64,000 bases of DNA from Paraburkholderia youngii (GCF_013366925.1 NZ_JAALDK010000001.1:1433089-1497088), one strand, 5' to 3'. Counted from the first letter of the stretch, positions 37,647 through 47,240 are shown. The notes: a model not told the origin generated them from the letters alone. A program made the numbers and translations.

Positions 37647-39002
37647 ATGATTAAAGTGGGCTATATCGGTTTGGGCGCGCTTGGGAGCCAACTTGCACGT
37701 CGTTTCATTGGATCAGCAGAGCTTTGGGTTTGGGATATCAGTGCCGAAGCTCGCGTGGCCTTTTCGGACGAAGCAGGAGTCCATGTTGCTAAATCAGCAG
37801 CTGAACTAGCAGAGAATTGTCAGACGATCATAGTCTGCCTGCCAAGAAGCTCTGATGTTAGGGACATGATATTCGGCGAAACTGGCTTATCCATTGGGTT
37901 GTCGCGCGGTTCATTGCTTATCGATCAGACGAGCGGTGTACCAGAGGAGACGAGGCAGATCGCGAACGAATTGCAGAAATGCGACATCACATTTGTCGAC
38001 GCCGCCGTGTCCGCAAGTCCGCACATGGTCCCACTAGGCGGGGCGACCCTAATGGTCGGCGGTGCCGACGAGGCATTCGAAAGAGCGAAACCCGTACTGA
38101 AATTAATTACTGAGACGATTTATCGGTGCGGTACTCTAGTTGGCGACGGACAGGCAATGAAAATCGTAAATAATGCGATGAACGCAGCATGTCGCCTCGG
38201 AACGCTTGAGGTTGCTGTGCTGGGCAGAAAAGCAGGGATACCTCTAAGGGAGCTGGCAGTTTCCCTCAATAAAGGCGTAGCCAGAAATCAGACGACGGAC
38301 AAAATGCTGCCCGCCCTTGTTGAAGGGAAAACATCGACGAACTTCGCACTGGCACTAATGCTCAAGGACGTTAATCAGGCACTATCGCTGGGCATGGCAG
38401 TTGGTACTCCGATGTACGTCACAACCATCGTTCGAGGCCTTTTGCAGATCGGCGCCAATACACTCCCAAGCAAAGCCCGTCTCGAGGATATGGTCAGAGT
38501 AATTGAAATGCTTGCCGGCACACAACTAGGCTCTCGGTTACAGGAGGCAACAGGCGATCAATCACGAGCGTGCACTGGCGAAGCGACGGCGTCCGTTGGC
38601 ACCGGCAAACCATCATTAGAGGACCTCCTTGAAAGCGCAATCGCAGCACTGTGTCTGCATATTACTTACGAGTGCGCGATGATGGGCCTTAAGTATGGCT
38701 TGTCTATGCGGGCGATTTCGAATGTCATCAACACCAGCTCAGGATGGAGCGAGTGTTCCCGAACGCTCTTACCGGCCCTCGCTGAGGGTGTCCCGATCAA
38801 GGACACGAAACTCAAGGAGAGTGTCCGGGATTTAAATCAAATTTGCTCACTTTCCATTCGGCTCGGCGCACCGCTGCTGATTGCGAACGCCGTCAGAAAT
38901 ATTTGGGAGCACGCACTCAATACTGCCGATCCGGATGACTTGACTCCTGTGCTCACGGTGTTCTATCACAATATGTCCGCCGCTGTGCAGTTCGCTGTCT
39001 AG
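37647..39002 (+). CDS. Hydroxyisobutyrate-dehydrogenase-like protein with two C-terminal domains
   Basis: A 451-residue oxidoreductase. Residues 1-165 are a Rossmann NAD(P)-binding domain (VGYIGLGALGSQLARRF, then LIDQTSGVPEETRQ and the GGATLMVGG loop). Residues about 165-300 are the usual NAD_binding_11 helical domain with the catalytic Lys region (QAMKIVNNAMNAACRLG). A third part (about 325-451, from SLEDLLESAIAALCLHITYE) looks like a second copy of that helical domain. Ordinary members have about 300 residues and only one. The start at 37647 follows GTGGAG; a GTG 12 bases upstream is less likely. It probably oxidises a beta-hydroxy acid. Confidence 0.85.
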   Translation: MIKVGYIGLGALGSQLARRFIGSAELWVWDISAEARVAFSDEAGVHVAKSAAELAENCQTIIVCLPRSSDVRDMIFGETGLSIGLSRGSLLIDQTSGVPEETRQIANELQKCDITFVDAAVSASPHMVPLGGATLMVGGADEAFERAKPVLKLITETIYRCGTLVGDGQAMKIVNNAMNAACRLGTLEVAVLGRKAGIPLRELAVSLNKGVARNQTTDKMLPALVEGKTSTNFALALMLKDVNQALSLGMAVGTPMYVTTIVRGLLQIGANTLPSKARLEDMVRVIEMLAGTQLGSRLQEATGDQSRACTGEATASVGTGKPSLEDLLESAIAALCLHITYECAMMGLKYGLSMRAISNVINTSSGWSECSRTLLPALAEGVPIKDTKLKESVRDLNQICSLSIRLGAPLLIANAVRNIWEHALNTADPDDLTPVLTVFYHNMSAAVQFAV

Positions 39003-39134
39003 TAGGTGCCCGATGCGGCAGACCTGCCGCAATGGGTTAGATTAGTTGCGTCCTACTCGTCGCCAGGTTCGTCACTGCACGCAGCGATTTGGAATGTAAC
39101 GCCGTGTCAACTCGTACTCTAGGGCCGCCTATTT

Positions 39135-39875
39135 TCACGCCAATGAAAGTCCAGTGGCTCGAGCCAATTGATCGACCAGATGGATTTGAAAATTGATGTC
39201 GCGCGCCGCGGGGTGCGGATCAGCCTTCTGTTGGTGATGCCAGTACCCGTTCGTAGTCTGTGCCTCAACGTCATCGCTAGTGGCAAGCCATTCTTGCGTG
39301 AGATGTCCTAACCGCAAATCATCCGGAGCATTGGGGCCGCCCATCCTGGTGGGTACCCAACCGGGATCTACAGAATTGCAGAAGACGTCAGGCCACAGTC
39401 GCGCGACACCGGCAGCAAGCGCGGTGACGAAAAGCTTACTGTCCGAGTATGAGCCCGTAACACGCTGCCCGGTCCAATCCATCCCGGCGAGCGACGGCCG
39501 TCCGTTGCGGTGCATGCTGCTGCTTAGAAAAATCAAGCGTTGCGGTCGAACAGTCAGAGCTGTGATTATGTAGGGCGCGACGACATTGACAGGAAGTACC
39601 GTGGGACCGGAGTACACGCCCGCGTTGAGGATGATGGCATCCATTGGTCCGAGTTCATTCACCTGCTCGGCAATGTCGCGTGTCTGATCAAAGTCAGCAA
39701 GATCTCCGACAACTGCCTCCGCGCCTCGATCGATAAGATTCTGTACGGCGACGAGCCTCTGTGGGGCGCGCACATGAACGACCACCTGGTGCCCTTCCGC
39801 AAGGAGAGTCTGCGCCGTGGCCTGACCGAGGCCGTCGGCAGAGCCAGTAATAAATATGCGTGCCATGAATGTCAT
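39135..39875 (-). CDS. Short-chain dehydrogenase/reductase (SDR)
   Basis: A 246-residue oxidoreductase. The cofactor motif is TGSADGLGQ (TGxxxGxG, residues about 10-18), the NAG motif is ILNAGVY, and the catalytic triad shows Ser in LIFLSSSMH and YxxxK as YSDSK. The DLADFDQTRD patch suits NAD(P) binding. It opens opposite to the preceding dehydrogenase gene (convergent, with a small TGCGGCA hairpin between at 39,014-39,031). The reaction is unknown; alcohol or keto-group oxidoreduction in the island pathway is likely. A GAAAGG site precedes the ATG at 39875. Confidence 0.88.
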   Translation of the reverse strand: MTFMARIFITGSADGLGQATAQTLLAEGHQVVVHVRAPQRLVAVQNLIDRGAEAVVGDLADFDQTRDIAEQVNELGPMDAIILNAGVYSGPTVLPVNVVAPYIITALTVRPQRLIFLSSSMHRNGRPSLAGMDWTGQRVTGSYSDSKLFVTALAAGVARLWPDVFCNSVDPGWVPTRMGGPNAPDDLRLGHLTQEWLATSDDVEAQTTNGYWHHQQKADPHPAARDINFQIHLVDQLARATGLSLA

Positions 39876-40212
39876 CAGCCTTTCGATGTCTGCGATCCCA
39901 AACAGGTGTCGCGCATAAACGCTAGGTGGACCAGGTCAATGCCCGACCTGCTTCCAGTTCGCGCGCAACAACTCACCCGAGTTTAGCGTGCGCGACCGAT
40001 ACATCCGAAGGTAGCGATACGCCGTTCCTTACGGCCAAGATTTCGGTCATGACACGCACGGAGATTTCGGCCGGCGTGTTACTGCCAACGTAGGCGAAGT
40101 CGTGAGATCGTCTCAATGGTCTCCCCGAATGCGTCATCAGGTGATCGCCGCCGCCGTGGGCATCACGACGCGAACCGATGGCTCCAAAGTAGAACGCTTG
40201 GCTGCACCACAC
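39876..40212. other. Gap of about 340 bases
   Basis: It lies between the SDR start and the end of the cytochrome c gene, all on the minus strand. I see no coding frame, terminator or repeat in it. It may contain the SDR promoter. Confidence 0.4.
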
Positions 40213-41577
40213 TCAACGCATTTGCAGGACGATGACATTGCTGCTCGCCGGATTCGTCCGTTCGCGAAGCTTTTTGACCTCCTCCGGTTTCACCGCGCCG
40301 CCTCTATTACCCCATGAAGTCCTGATGAAACTGAGAACGTCCGCGATTTCCTCATCGGAAAGCTGATTACGGAACGGCGGCATTCGATAGGAATCGGGAA
40401 CACCATTTGCGACAACTCGCGCCGAGCCGTTCAAGGTCACGTTGATGCTGGAGGCGTTCTCGCTTGTCATCGACGATGCGTTCCCTGCAAGCGGCGGTAT
40501 CCACTGTCCCTGACCGCGTCCGTTCTGTCCGTGACAGAAGCTGCATTTCGCCAGGAACGTCTGGGCACCGGGAATCTTCAATCGTTCGTCGGCGGCCAGA
40601 GTCCTATCGGACGCGGCATCGTATGTCCACGGCGCCCCGTCCCGATTCGCATCGCCAGGTAGCGATTTCAGGTAATGCGCGATCGCCTGCAGGTCCTGAT
40701 CTGTCATGAACTGCGTCGAGTTGTTGAACGCGTCGGTCATCGATCCGAAGACGACGGCGTGCGGGTTGCGCCCAGCTTTCAAAAACTGATAGATGTCGGC
40801 CTCGCTCCATCGACCAAGGCCGGTATTGTGGTCCGCCCGGAGGCTTGGGGCATACCATCCATCCAGCACCGAGCCAGAGAGAAAGAGCGGACTGACTTCA
40901 TCGAGCGCCTTTTCGTTGAACGCCCACCCGCGCGGCGTATGGCAACTGCCGCAATGGCCAGGACCCTGAACGAGATACGCGCCTCGGTTCCACTGCATAT
41001 CTGCGCTTCCCGACGTCTTAGCCTGATACGGGGCCGACGCCGTGAACACCGCGTTCCACAGCGCTAGCGGCCAACGCATATTCAACGGCCAACGTATATC
41101 AGACGATCTGTTTGCCGCGTGAACCGGCTCGACGCCGTGCATGAAGTAGGCATAGAGCGCTCGCAGATCGTCGTCGCTGAGCTTTGCATAGGACGGATAC
41201 GGCATGGCCGGGTAGAGTCGATGTCCATCGCTTGCGACACCATGACGGACTGCCCGATCGAAATCGGCAAGGGTGTACCTGCCTATTCCAGTTTGCGGGT
41301 CGGGCGTGACGTTGGTGGCAAAGATCGAGCCCATCGGCGTCGCCATCTCAAGGCCGCCGGCGAAAGGCGCGCTTTCCGGGGTGCTATGGCACGCCACGCA
41401 ATCGCTTAGACGGGCGACATATTCACCACGTTGGATCAATTCCACCGATGGCGGATTTGTGTCCGCAATCCCGTCGAAAGACGACGACGGCTTGCGCGTG
41501 ACGAACCACGTCACGCCAACCGCGACGCAAACCACCGCCAACACAGCGAAGATTCTTTTGGACCGACTTTTCGTCAT
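40213..41577 (-). CDS. Three-haem cytochrome c, electron acceptor subunit of the molybdenum enzyme
   Basis: A 454-residue protein anchored by one N-terminal membrane segment (IFAVLAVVCVAVGVTWFV). It has three CxxCH haem sites: CVACH at 60-64, CGSCH at 209-213 and CSFCH at 345-349, as in alcohol and aldehyde dehydrogenase cytochrome subunits. It faces the periplasm and should pass electrons to quinone or the oxidase chain. It is the third gene of a minus-strand operon, 27 bases after the molybdenum subunit, which supports pairing with that enzyme. Confidence 0.92.
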   Translation of the reverse strand: MTKSRSKRIFAVLAVVCVAVGVTWFVTRKPSSSFDGIADTNPPSVELIQRGEYVARLSDCVACHSTPESAPFAGGLEMATPMGSIFATNVTPDPQTGIGRYTLADFDRAVRHGVASDGHRLYPAMPYPSYAKLSDDDLRALYAYFMHGVEPVHAANRSSDIRWPLNMRWPLALWNAVFTASAPYQAKTSGSADMQWNRGAYLVQGPGHCGSCHTPRGWAFNEKALDEVSPLFLSGSVLDGWYAPSLRADHNTGLGRWSEADIYQFLKAGRNPHAVVFGSMTDAFNNSTQFMTDQDLQAIAHYLKSLPGDANRDGAPWTYDAASDRTLAADERLKIPGAQTFLAKCSFCHGQNGRGQGQWIPPLAGNASSMTSENASSINVTLNGSARVVANGVPDSYRMPPFRNQLSDEEIADVLSFIRTSWGNRGGAVKPEEVKKLRERTNPASSNVIVLQMR

Positions 41578-41604
41578 CTGTTGTTATCGTCCCTGCGACC
41601 TTAC

Positions 41605-43857
41605 TTACGCCTTGAAGTTGTATTGCGACAGCGGCATGCTGCGCACACGCTGACCGGTCAGTCTCGACACGGCATTCGCGACCGCAGGCGGAACGGCTGG
41701 AAGTGGAGGCTCGCCGATGCCCCCCATCTTTGCACCGCTCTCGACGATCCGGACATGCACGCGTGCCATGCGAGCGGGCGGAAGGATCGGGTACATGTCG
41801 AAGTTGCGTGCAACCGGCATACCCTTCTTGTAAGCGGCCTCTTCCAGCAGAACCTCAGAGAGCCCCAGTGCGGCAGCACCGCTAACCTGGTGCTCAATGA
41901 TGGCCGGATTCACGATGCTTCCCGGGTCGATTGCTTCCCATACATCGTGGACCTTGACGTGACCATTCTCGATAGACACCTCCGCGATAGCCGCGGTCTG
42001 CGAGCCGAAAGGCGACGCCATTGCGACACCGCGTGCGCGCCGGGTGCCATCCTCGGCGGTGAATGGTCCACGCTTCCATCCTCCCGAGAGTTCGGCGACT
42101 GCGCTCAACAGATGCGTCAACCGCTGATTGCCCTGCAAAAGCCGCATCCGCAAATCGTAAGGGTCGTGGCCGCCCTTATCGGCCAACTCATCGAGAAACG
42201 TCTCGTAGAGGAAGTCGTTGTGGGAATTACCAACGGAGCGCCAGTAGCCGAGCATCACAGGCGTCTTTACATAGAGCTGCGCAATGCGTCGATTCGGAAT
42301 CGTATAGGCTTTGCCCGTCAGTCCCTCGAGTGCGGTCGGATCGAGCTTCGTGTCGCGCTTGTTGGCGATCCCCTCGGTGGGTCCCTCGGTGGCGCTCACT
42401 GCTTCGAGGGCAACAGGCATCCCGTTCTCATCGAGCCCCGCGCGGAAGCGAACCACCGCCATTGGCCGCAATATGTCACGGAGGAACTCTTCTTCGCGGC
42501 TCCAGATCACCTTGACTGGACGCCCGGTCTCCTTTGCAAGCTGGACAGCCTGCGGATACGGACTGGCGGTGTTGTAGATGAAATGTCGTCCAAAGAAGCC
42601 GCCGAGCAACGGTGAATGAATCGTAATCTTCGCCGGATCGAGTCCAGTTCTTTTGACCATATCGGCCAGAAACAAGTCCGGCGCCTGGTTGGGCAGCCAC
42701 ACCTCGAGGGTACCGTCTGCATTGAACCGCGCGAGCGATGAAGGCGGCTCCAACTGCGCATGATTGAGGTACTGACTGTGATAGGTCGCGGTGACGGTCG
42801 TGTGCGCGTCCTTTAGTGCGCGACTGACGTCGCCGATAGTCTCGGCAGTATCGCCCGATCCAGGTTCGGCGGCCAGTCGGTCGCGAAACGCCTGCGTCGA
42901 GAAGTCGGCAGGCATGTAGCGCAGCGTCGATTCCGGTCCAGGCTCGTGCCATTCGACCTGAACGGCCTCGGACGCGCGTTTGGCGTTCCACCAACGTTCC
43001 GCGACAACCGCGACTGCGCCGGGCAGACGATGAACGGAATGCACCCCCTTCATTGCCTTGATCTGGCTTTCGTTACGGATGGAACCAACGGTCATGCCAA
43101 GTCTGGGCGCGTGCTGGACAGCCGCGTGCAACATGCCATCCACGCGTACGTCGATACTGTAAATCGCCTTACCTGTCGATTTCTCGTGGACATCCAGCCG
43201 CCCCATGGGCTTGCCGATCCAACGAAACTCGCTCGGATTCTTTAGTTTCACGCTATCCGGTTGAGGAACCGGCAGGTCCATTGCGCTCGTTGCGAGTTCT
43301 CCATAGCTGAGCGATCGGCCCGATGACGCATGGATCACCCGTCCCGGCTGGGTCGTCAGTTCGCCGACCGGTACGCGCAGATGTTGAGCCGCCGCCTGCA
43401 GCAGCATTGCGCGGCCAAGCGCACCCAGCCGACGCATCGTCGGATAACTCGACCGGACGGACATGCTGCCCCCGGTAAACCGTGTACCAATGTCCATGAC
43501 CTGAAACTGCCGTCCAGGAGGAGCGGTATCCACGATGAACGTCGCAGGGTCTACGTCCAATTCTTCGCCGACGATCTGCGCCATGGCCGTGAAAACGCCC
43601 TGGCCGCCCTCGATGAATGGGCTTTGCAGCCTGACAGTGCTGTCGGGCCGTATCTCGAGAAAAGCCGGTACGTTCGTACCCGGCGCCGAGTTCGCCGCGG
43701 CTTGCGCGCGCGCCCGACCGACCGGCAGACCAAAACCGAGGACCAAGGCGCCAGCCGCCGTCCCCACGGACGCGAGCAAAAAACGCCGTCGTGAAATATT
43801 GCGCGGCTGCTCTTCGATCGGGAACTGCTCCGACGGGCTATCCAGCAGGTTCGTCAT
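41605..43857 (-). CDS. Molybdopterin-binding subunit of a xanthine-dehydrogenase-family enzyme, Tat-exported
   Basis: A 750-residue large subunit of the isoquinoline-1-oxidoreductase/aldehyde-oxidase type. Residues 1-50 are a Tat signal (SRRRFLLASVGTAAGALVLG, cleavage near ARA-QA). Molybdopterin-domain stretches include GGFFGRHFIYNTASPYPQAV, then ARGVAMASPFGSQTA and the late GMG-like GGIGEPPLPAVPPAVANAV with its conserved Glu. The Tat signal places the enzyme in the periplasm, matching the cytochrome c. It shares an A with the upstream subunit stop (TAATG), so translation is coupled. It probably oxidises an aldehyde or N-heterocycle; which is not shown. Confidence 0.92.
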   Translation of the reverse strand: MTNLLDSPSEQFPIEEQPRNISRRRFLLASVGTAAGALVLGFGLPVGRARAQAAANSAPGTNVPAFLEIRPDSTVRLQSPFIEGGQGVFTAMAQIVGEELDVDPATFIVDTAPPGRQFQVMDIGTRFTGGSMSVRSSYPTMRRLGALGRAMLLQAAAQHLRVPVGELTTQPGRVIHASSGRSLSYGELATSAMDLPVPQPDSVKLKNPSEFRWIGKPMGRLDVHEKSTGKAIYSIDVRVDGMLHAAVQHAPRLGMTVGSIRNESQIKAMKGVHSVHRLPGAVAVVAERWWNAKRASEAVQVEWHEPGPESTLRYMPADFSTQAFRDRLAAEPGSGDTAETIGDVSRALKDAHTTVTATYHSQYLNHAQLEPPSSLARFNADGTLEVWLPNQAPDLFLADMVKRTGLDPAKITIHSPLLGGFFGRHFIYNTASPYPQAVQLAKETGRPVKVIWSREEEFLRDILRPMAVVRFRAGLDENGMPVALEAVSATEGPTEGIANKRDTKLDPTALEGLTGKAYTIPNRRIAQLYVKTPVMLGYWRSVGNSHNDFLYETFLDELADKGGHDPYDLRMRLLQGNQRLTHLLSAVAELSGGWKRGPFTAEDGTRRARGVAMASPFGSQTAAIAEVSIENGHVKVHDVWEAIDPGSIVNPAIIEHQVSGAAALGLSEVLLEEAAYKKGMPVARNFDMYPILPPARMARVHVRIVESGAKMGGIGEPPLPAVPPAVANAVSRLTGQRVRSMPLSQYNFKA

Positions 43858-44459
43858 TAGCTTTGCTCCTCGTCGACCGTCCCTTGTCGAACGCGTGCGC
43901 TGACAGCTCCAATGTTAGCCAACGCAATCGTAGTAGTCGCCGCAACCGGTTCGCCTGCCGGATGTGCCGCCAACTGCCCGGGATTGCCAGCCGCCGAACT
44001 AGCCGTGTGTGGCGCGCCGCCCGCCACTTCATGGACTGCCGCGCGGATCGCGTTGTAGGTTCCGCATCGACACAGATTGGTCATCGCGGCCGCGATGTCA
44101 TCGTCACTCGGACGAGGATTCTGCTTATGGAGCGCGGTTGCTGCCATAACCTGACCGGACTGGCAGTAGCCGCACTGTGGAACTTGATGCTTGACCCAGG
44201 CTGCGACGACGCGCTTACCGACCTCATCGTTTTCGATGGCTTCGATCGTCGTGATGCTCCGCCCCGCGACACCTTCTACTGGGGTTACGCAGGAACGTAC
44301 CACTGCGCCATCGATGAGCACGGAACAGGCTCCGCACTGCGCGATTCCGCAGCCGTACTTCGTACCCGTCAGACCTAGTTCATCGCGGATCACCCACAGC
44401 AAGGGCGTATCGGCATCCGCCTCTACCTCATAGGTCTTGCCGTTGATCTGAAGCTTCAT
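43857..44459 (-). CDS. [2Fe-2S] subunit of the molybdenum hydroxylase
   Basis: A 200-residue small subunit. First cluster ligands (plant-type) are Cys 37, 42, 45 and 57; second cluster ligands are Cys 96, 99, 130 and 132 (CGYCQ and LCRCGTY). That is the standard eight-Cys pattern. The last 50 residues (about 150-200) form an extra Ala/Gly/Thr-rich tail not usual for the family. The start at 44459 follows GGAGAG. It lacks its own signal, so it should travel folded with the Tat-exported partner. It is first in the operon and translation-coupled to the next gene. Confidence 0.93.
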   Translation of the reverse strand: MKLQINGKTYEVEADADTPLLWVIRDELGLTGTKYGCGIAQCGACSVLIDGAVVRSCVTPVEGVAGRSITTIEAIENDEVGKRVVAAWVKHQVPQCGYCQSGQVMAATALHKQNPRPSDDDIAAAMTNLCRCGTYNAIRAAVHEVAGGAPHTASSAAGNPGQLAAHPAGEPVAATTTIALANIGAVSARVRQGTVDEEQS

Positions 44460-44754
44460 AGCTCTCCAATTGCTCGATTGAAGTCGGCCCCGGCGCAACG
44501 AGATCCGACAGACAGGTACCGTCCCGTATTGACATTCCGTCTTCGCTGGACGACACGCTATTTTCCTAGACGCAGCCGGATTTGATTAGTTAAAAAGCCT
44601 TAACGGGGACATAAGACGCACTTATCAATCATGGGCTGGCCTCATGTCGAGAGGCGCCGCCTATCGTGACGCCTCGCGGACGAAAAGGACGCGTGATCGC
44701 CTAGCGCAGGCGCCCGTCCGAAAACAAATCAAAGATTGGGCGCGAGCGCGATGA

Positions 44755-44990
44755 GTGCTCGGGAGAGAGCCATTAATCCCGCTAACTCGGGCAAAAACGT
44801 CTTTTCGATTCAGGGTAGTCGCACAATCGGAAATGGCCAGCTTCGCCATTACCGCGGATGCGCCGGAGATGGCGATGCCTCGCATCGTCATTCAGGTTGT
44901 GGCGTGCACAGTCGCAGCCATCTGCGTCGGCAGGCTAACGGGGATGATTTCCGAGGCGATCAGCACGAACCCACACATGCTCGTTGCAAA
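44755..44990 (-). pseudogene. N-terminal remnant of an MFS transporter
   Basis: Minus-strand pieces read MCGFVLIASEIIPVSLPTQM, then an in-frame TGA, then GIAISGASAVMAKLAISDCA and TTLNRKDVF. These match the first two or three helices of DHA1-type MFS exporters (the ASEFxPVSLLTPxA pattern and the following GLDRK motif A region). The rest of the gene is absent. It sits between the molybdenum-enzyme operon and the LysR gene that reads away from it, so an exporter was lost there. Confidence 0.6.
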
Positions 44991-45142
44991 GACGCACCCA
45001 CTACGAAGAGGAGATTGTTTCGCGCGCAGTTTGCGCGACCGTGCGACTAACAGGAGAAGCCTCGAATAGTTCCTTGATTATCTAATCAATGTCTAAAAGG
45101 CCACATAAGATAGACTAATTAATACCCCAAATACGAGACTGC

Positions 45143-46057
45143 ATGATGGCTAGACGCAACCTCAACGATCTATTGGCTTTCGTCACGGTGGCGCGCGAAG
45201 GCAGCTTTACCCGCGCCGCCGCAGCGTTAGGCGTGACCCAATCGGCACTAAGCCAGACCATTCGCGGTCTGGAGGAGCGCCTACAAATCCGGCTGCTCAC
45301 GCGCACCACACGAAGCGTCTCGCCGACCACGGCAGGCGAGCGCCTCTTGGCTGCAATCGGTAATCGCTTCGAGGAGATCGAAGCGGAACTCGAGGCCTTG
45401 ACTGAATTGCGCGCCAAGCCCGGGGGAACCGTGCGCATCACGTGTGGTGACAACGTGCTCCACAGCATCTTGCTGCCCAAACTCACGCCGCTACTGCGCG
45501 AATATCCGGACCTCAAGATCGAGTTCGACGTGAATTACGGCTTTCGCGATATCGTAGCTGACAGGTTCGATGCTGGGGTTCGTCTCGGCAACACGATCGA
45601 CAAAGACATGATCGCCGTACCTATCGGCCCGCCACTGCGACTGGCGGTGGTCGCGTCGCCGGCCTATTTTGCTGTGCACCCGATCCCAAAGACTCCAGAT
45701 GAATTGACGACGCACGACTGCATCAATCAACGCATGATTACGTCCGGCGGATTGTACGTGTGGGATTTCGAGCGCCGAGGACGCCGTCTGAACGTACGCG
45801 TCGATGGTCAGTTGATCTTCAACACCGCTCAGCCTCAGGTGGACGCGGCGCTAGCGGGACTAGGCATCGCCCTGCTGCCCGACGACGAACTGATGGATCA
45901 TATCGAGGCCGGCCGACTCGTACGCGTGCTGGAGGATTGGTGCCCAAAATTCGATGGCTACCACCTGTATTACCCCAGCAGGCGTCAGCCATCGCCAGCG
46001 TTTTCGCTGGTGGTGCAAGCGCTGCGCCAAACCGCCTCAAGCCCGACAAGGCGGTGA
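45143..46057 (+). CDS. LysR-family transcriptional regulator (second copy)
   Basis: A 304-residue regulator of the CrgA/DsdC-like group. The HTH is in VAREGSFTRAAAALGVTQSALSQTI, with the dimer helix after it; the effector domain begins near residue 92 (GTVRITCGDNVLHSILLPKL). It is divergent from the molybdenum-enzyme operon (starts 680 bases apart, over the MFS remnant) and convergent with the Zn-alcohol dehydrogenase gene. Control of the molybdenum operon is likely by position only. The start at 45143 or the next ATG at 45146 cannot be separated. Confidence 0.88.
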   Translation: MMARRNLNDLLAFVTVAREGSFTRAAAALGVTQSALSQTIRGLEERLQIRLLTRTTRSVSPTTAGERLLAAIGNRFEEIEAELEALTELRAKPGGTVRITCGDNVLHSILLPKLTPLLREYPDLKIEFDVNYGFRDIVADRFDAGVRLGNTIDKDMIAVPIGPPLRLAVVASPAYFAVHPIPKTPDELTTHDCINQRMITSGGLYVWDFERRGRRLNVRVDGQLIFNTAQPQVDAALAGLGIALLPDDELMDHIEAGRLVRVLEDWCPKFDGYHLYYPSRRQPSPAFSLVVQALRQTASSPTRR

Positions 46058-46186
46058 ATTAGAAGCCAACATGATGGCGCGACTCGTTAGCCCTCTCTCC
46101 ATGCACCCAAGGCGAAGGTCGAGCCACATCGCCTACAAGCACGCCCCTTGGAGCACAAAAACTCCATCGGGGTATGTTTGTTTCGG

Positions 46187-46207
46187 CCGGCCGCGATACG
46201 CGGCCGG
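46187..46207. terminator. Hairpin between convergent genes
   Basis: A perfect 9-base stem CCGGCCGCG (46187-46195) with ATA loop and its complement (46199-46207). No T-run follows on either strand, so it is a weak terminator or a pause site between the LysR (ends 46057) and alcohol dehydrogenase (ends 46224) genes. Confidence 0.5.
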
Positions 46208-46223
46208 TCAGACCGACCCCTGA

Positions 46224-47240
46224 CTATGGGCGCAGCAATACCTTGATCGCACGCCGCTCGTCCATTGCACGATAGCCTTCTGCCACCTCCGCGAGCGGCA
46301 ATTCGAGGTCGAACACCTTGCCTGGATTAATCTTTCGCGCAAGCACCAGGTCGATCAGTTCAGGCAGGAAGCGACGCACTGGCGCGGGGCCGCCGAGAAG
46401 CCGCCGTTGGCCAAAGAAGAGCCGCTCCCCCTCCAAAGCGACGCCATGCGGCACGCCGACGTAACCAATCGACCCGCCCGGACGCGCGCTATTGATTGCC
46501 TGAAGCATCGACTCTTGCGTCCCCACACACTCCAGCACGGAGTCTGCGCCCACGCCTTGTGTCAGTTCCTGGATGCGCGCCACGCCTTCGTCGCCGCGCT
46601 CGGTAACGATGTCGGTGGCGCCGTATTCGAGCGCGAGCGCCTGGCGGCTTTTGTGGCGACTCATCGCGATGATGCGCGCTGCGCCCATCTGCTTCGCCGC
46701 GAGCACTCCCATGAGCCCCACCGCGCCGTCGCCGACCACGGCAACGGTTGAGCCGGGCTTTACATCCGCCGCATCCGCCGCGTACCACCCAGTTCCCAGT
46801 ACGTCGGACACGGCAAGCAGGCTTGGAATCAGATCATCGGCGGGAAGATCGGATGTCGCTACCAGTGTGCCGTCGGCAAGCGGCACCCGCGCACGTGGTG
46901 CTTGCGCCCCGCTCATGAACTCACGCTGTCGGCAAGACGACTGGAAGCCAAAGCGGCAATGTGGGCAAGTGTTGTCTGACAGACAGAACGAGCCAATTAC
47001 AAATTGTCCTGGACGGACCGAGGTAACTTCGCTACCGACCTCTTCAACGATGCCGCAGTACTCGTGCCCCATCGCCATCGGTTCGGTGATCTCGTTTAGT
47101 CCGCGATAAGGCCACAGGTCCGATCCGCAGATACAGCTAGCCGACAGCCGGATGATGGCATCAGTCGGCTTCAGGATGGTCGGAGTCGGACGCTCCTCGA
47201 AACGTACATCTCCCGGTCCATACAGAACGGTTCCTAGCAT
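46224..47240 (-). CDS. Zinc-dependent alcohol dehydrogenase (MDR family)
   Basis: A 338-residue medium-chain dehydrogenase. Catalytic zinc ligands are in CICGSD (Cys 37-40 region) and GHEYCGIVEEVG (His-Glu); the structural-zinc region is a partial Cys set (CPHCRFGFQSSC). The cofactor motif is VAVVGDGAVGLMGVLAAKQMGA. The family oxidises alcohols with NAD(P). It is on the minus strand, convergent with LysR. Its neighbours suggest conversion of a pathway alcohol to an aldehyde for the nearby aldehyde dehydrogenase; that is inferred. Confidence 0.9.
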   Translation of the reverse strand: MLGTVLYGPGDVRFEERPTPTILKPTDAIIRLSASCICGSDLWPYRGLNEITEPMAMGHEYCGIVEEVGSEVTSVRPGQFVIGSFCLSDNTCPHCRFGFQSSCRQREFMSGAQAPRARVPLADGTLVATSDLPADDLIPSLLAVSDVLGTGWYAADAADVKPGSTVAVVGDGAVGLMGVLAAKQMGAARIIAMSRHKSRQALALEYGATDIVTERGDEGVARIQELTQGVGADSVLECVGTQESMLQAINSARPGGSIGYVGVPHGVALEGERLFFGQRRLLGGPAPVRRFLPELIDLVLARKINPGKVFDLELPLAEVAEGYRAMDERRAIKVLLRP

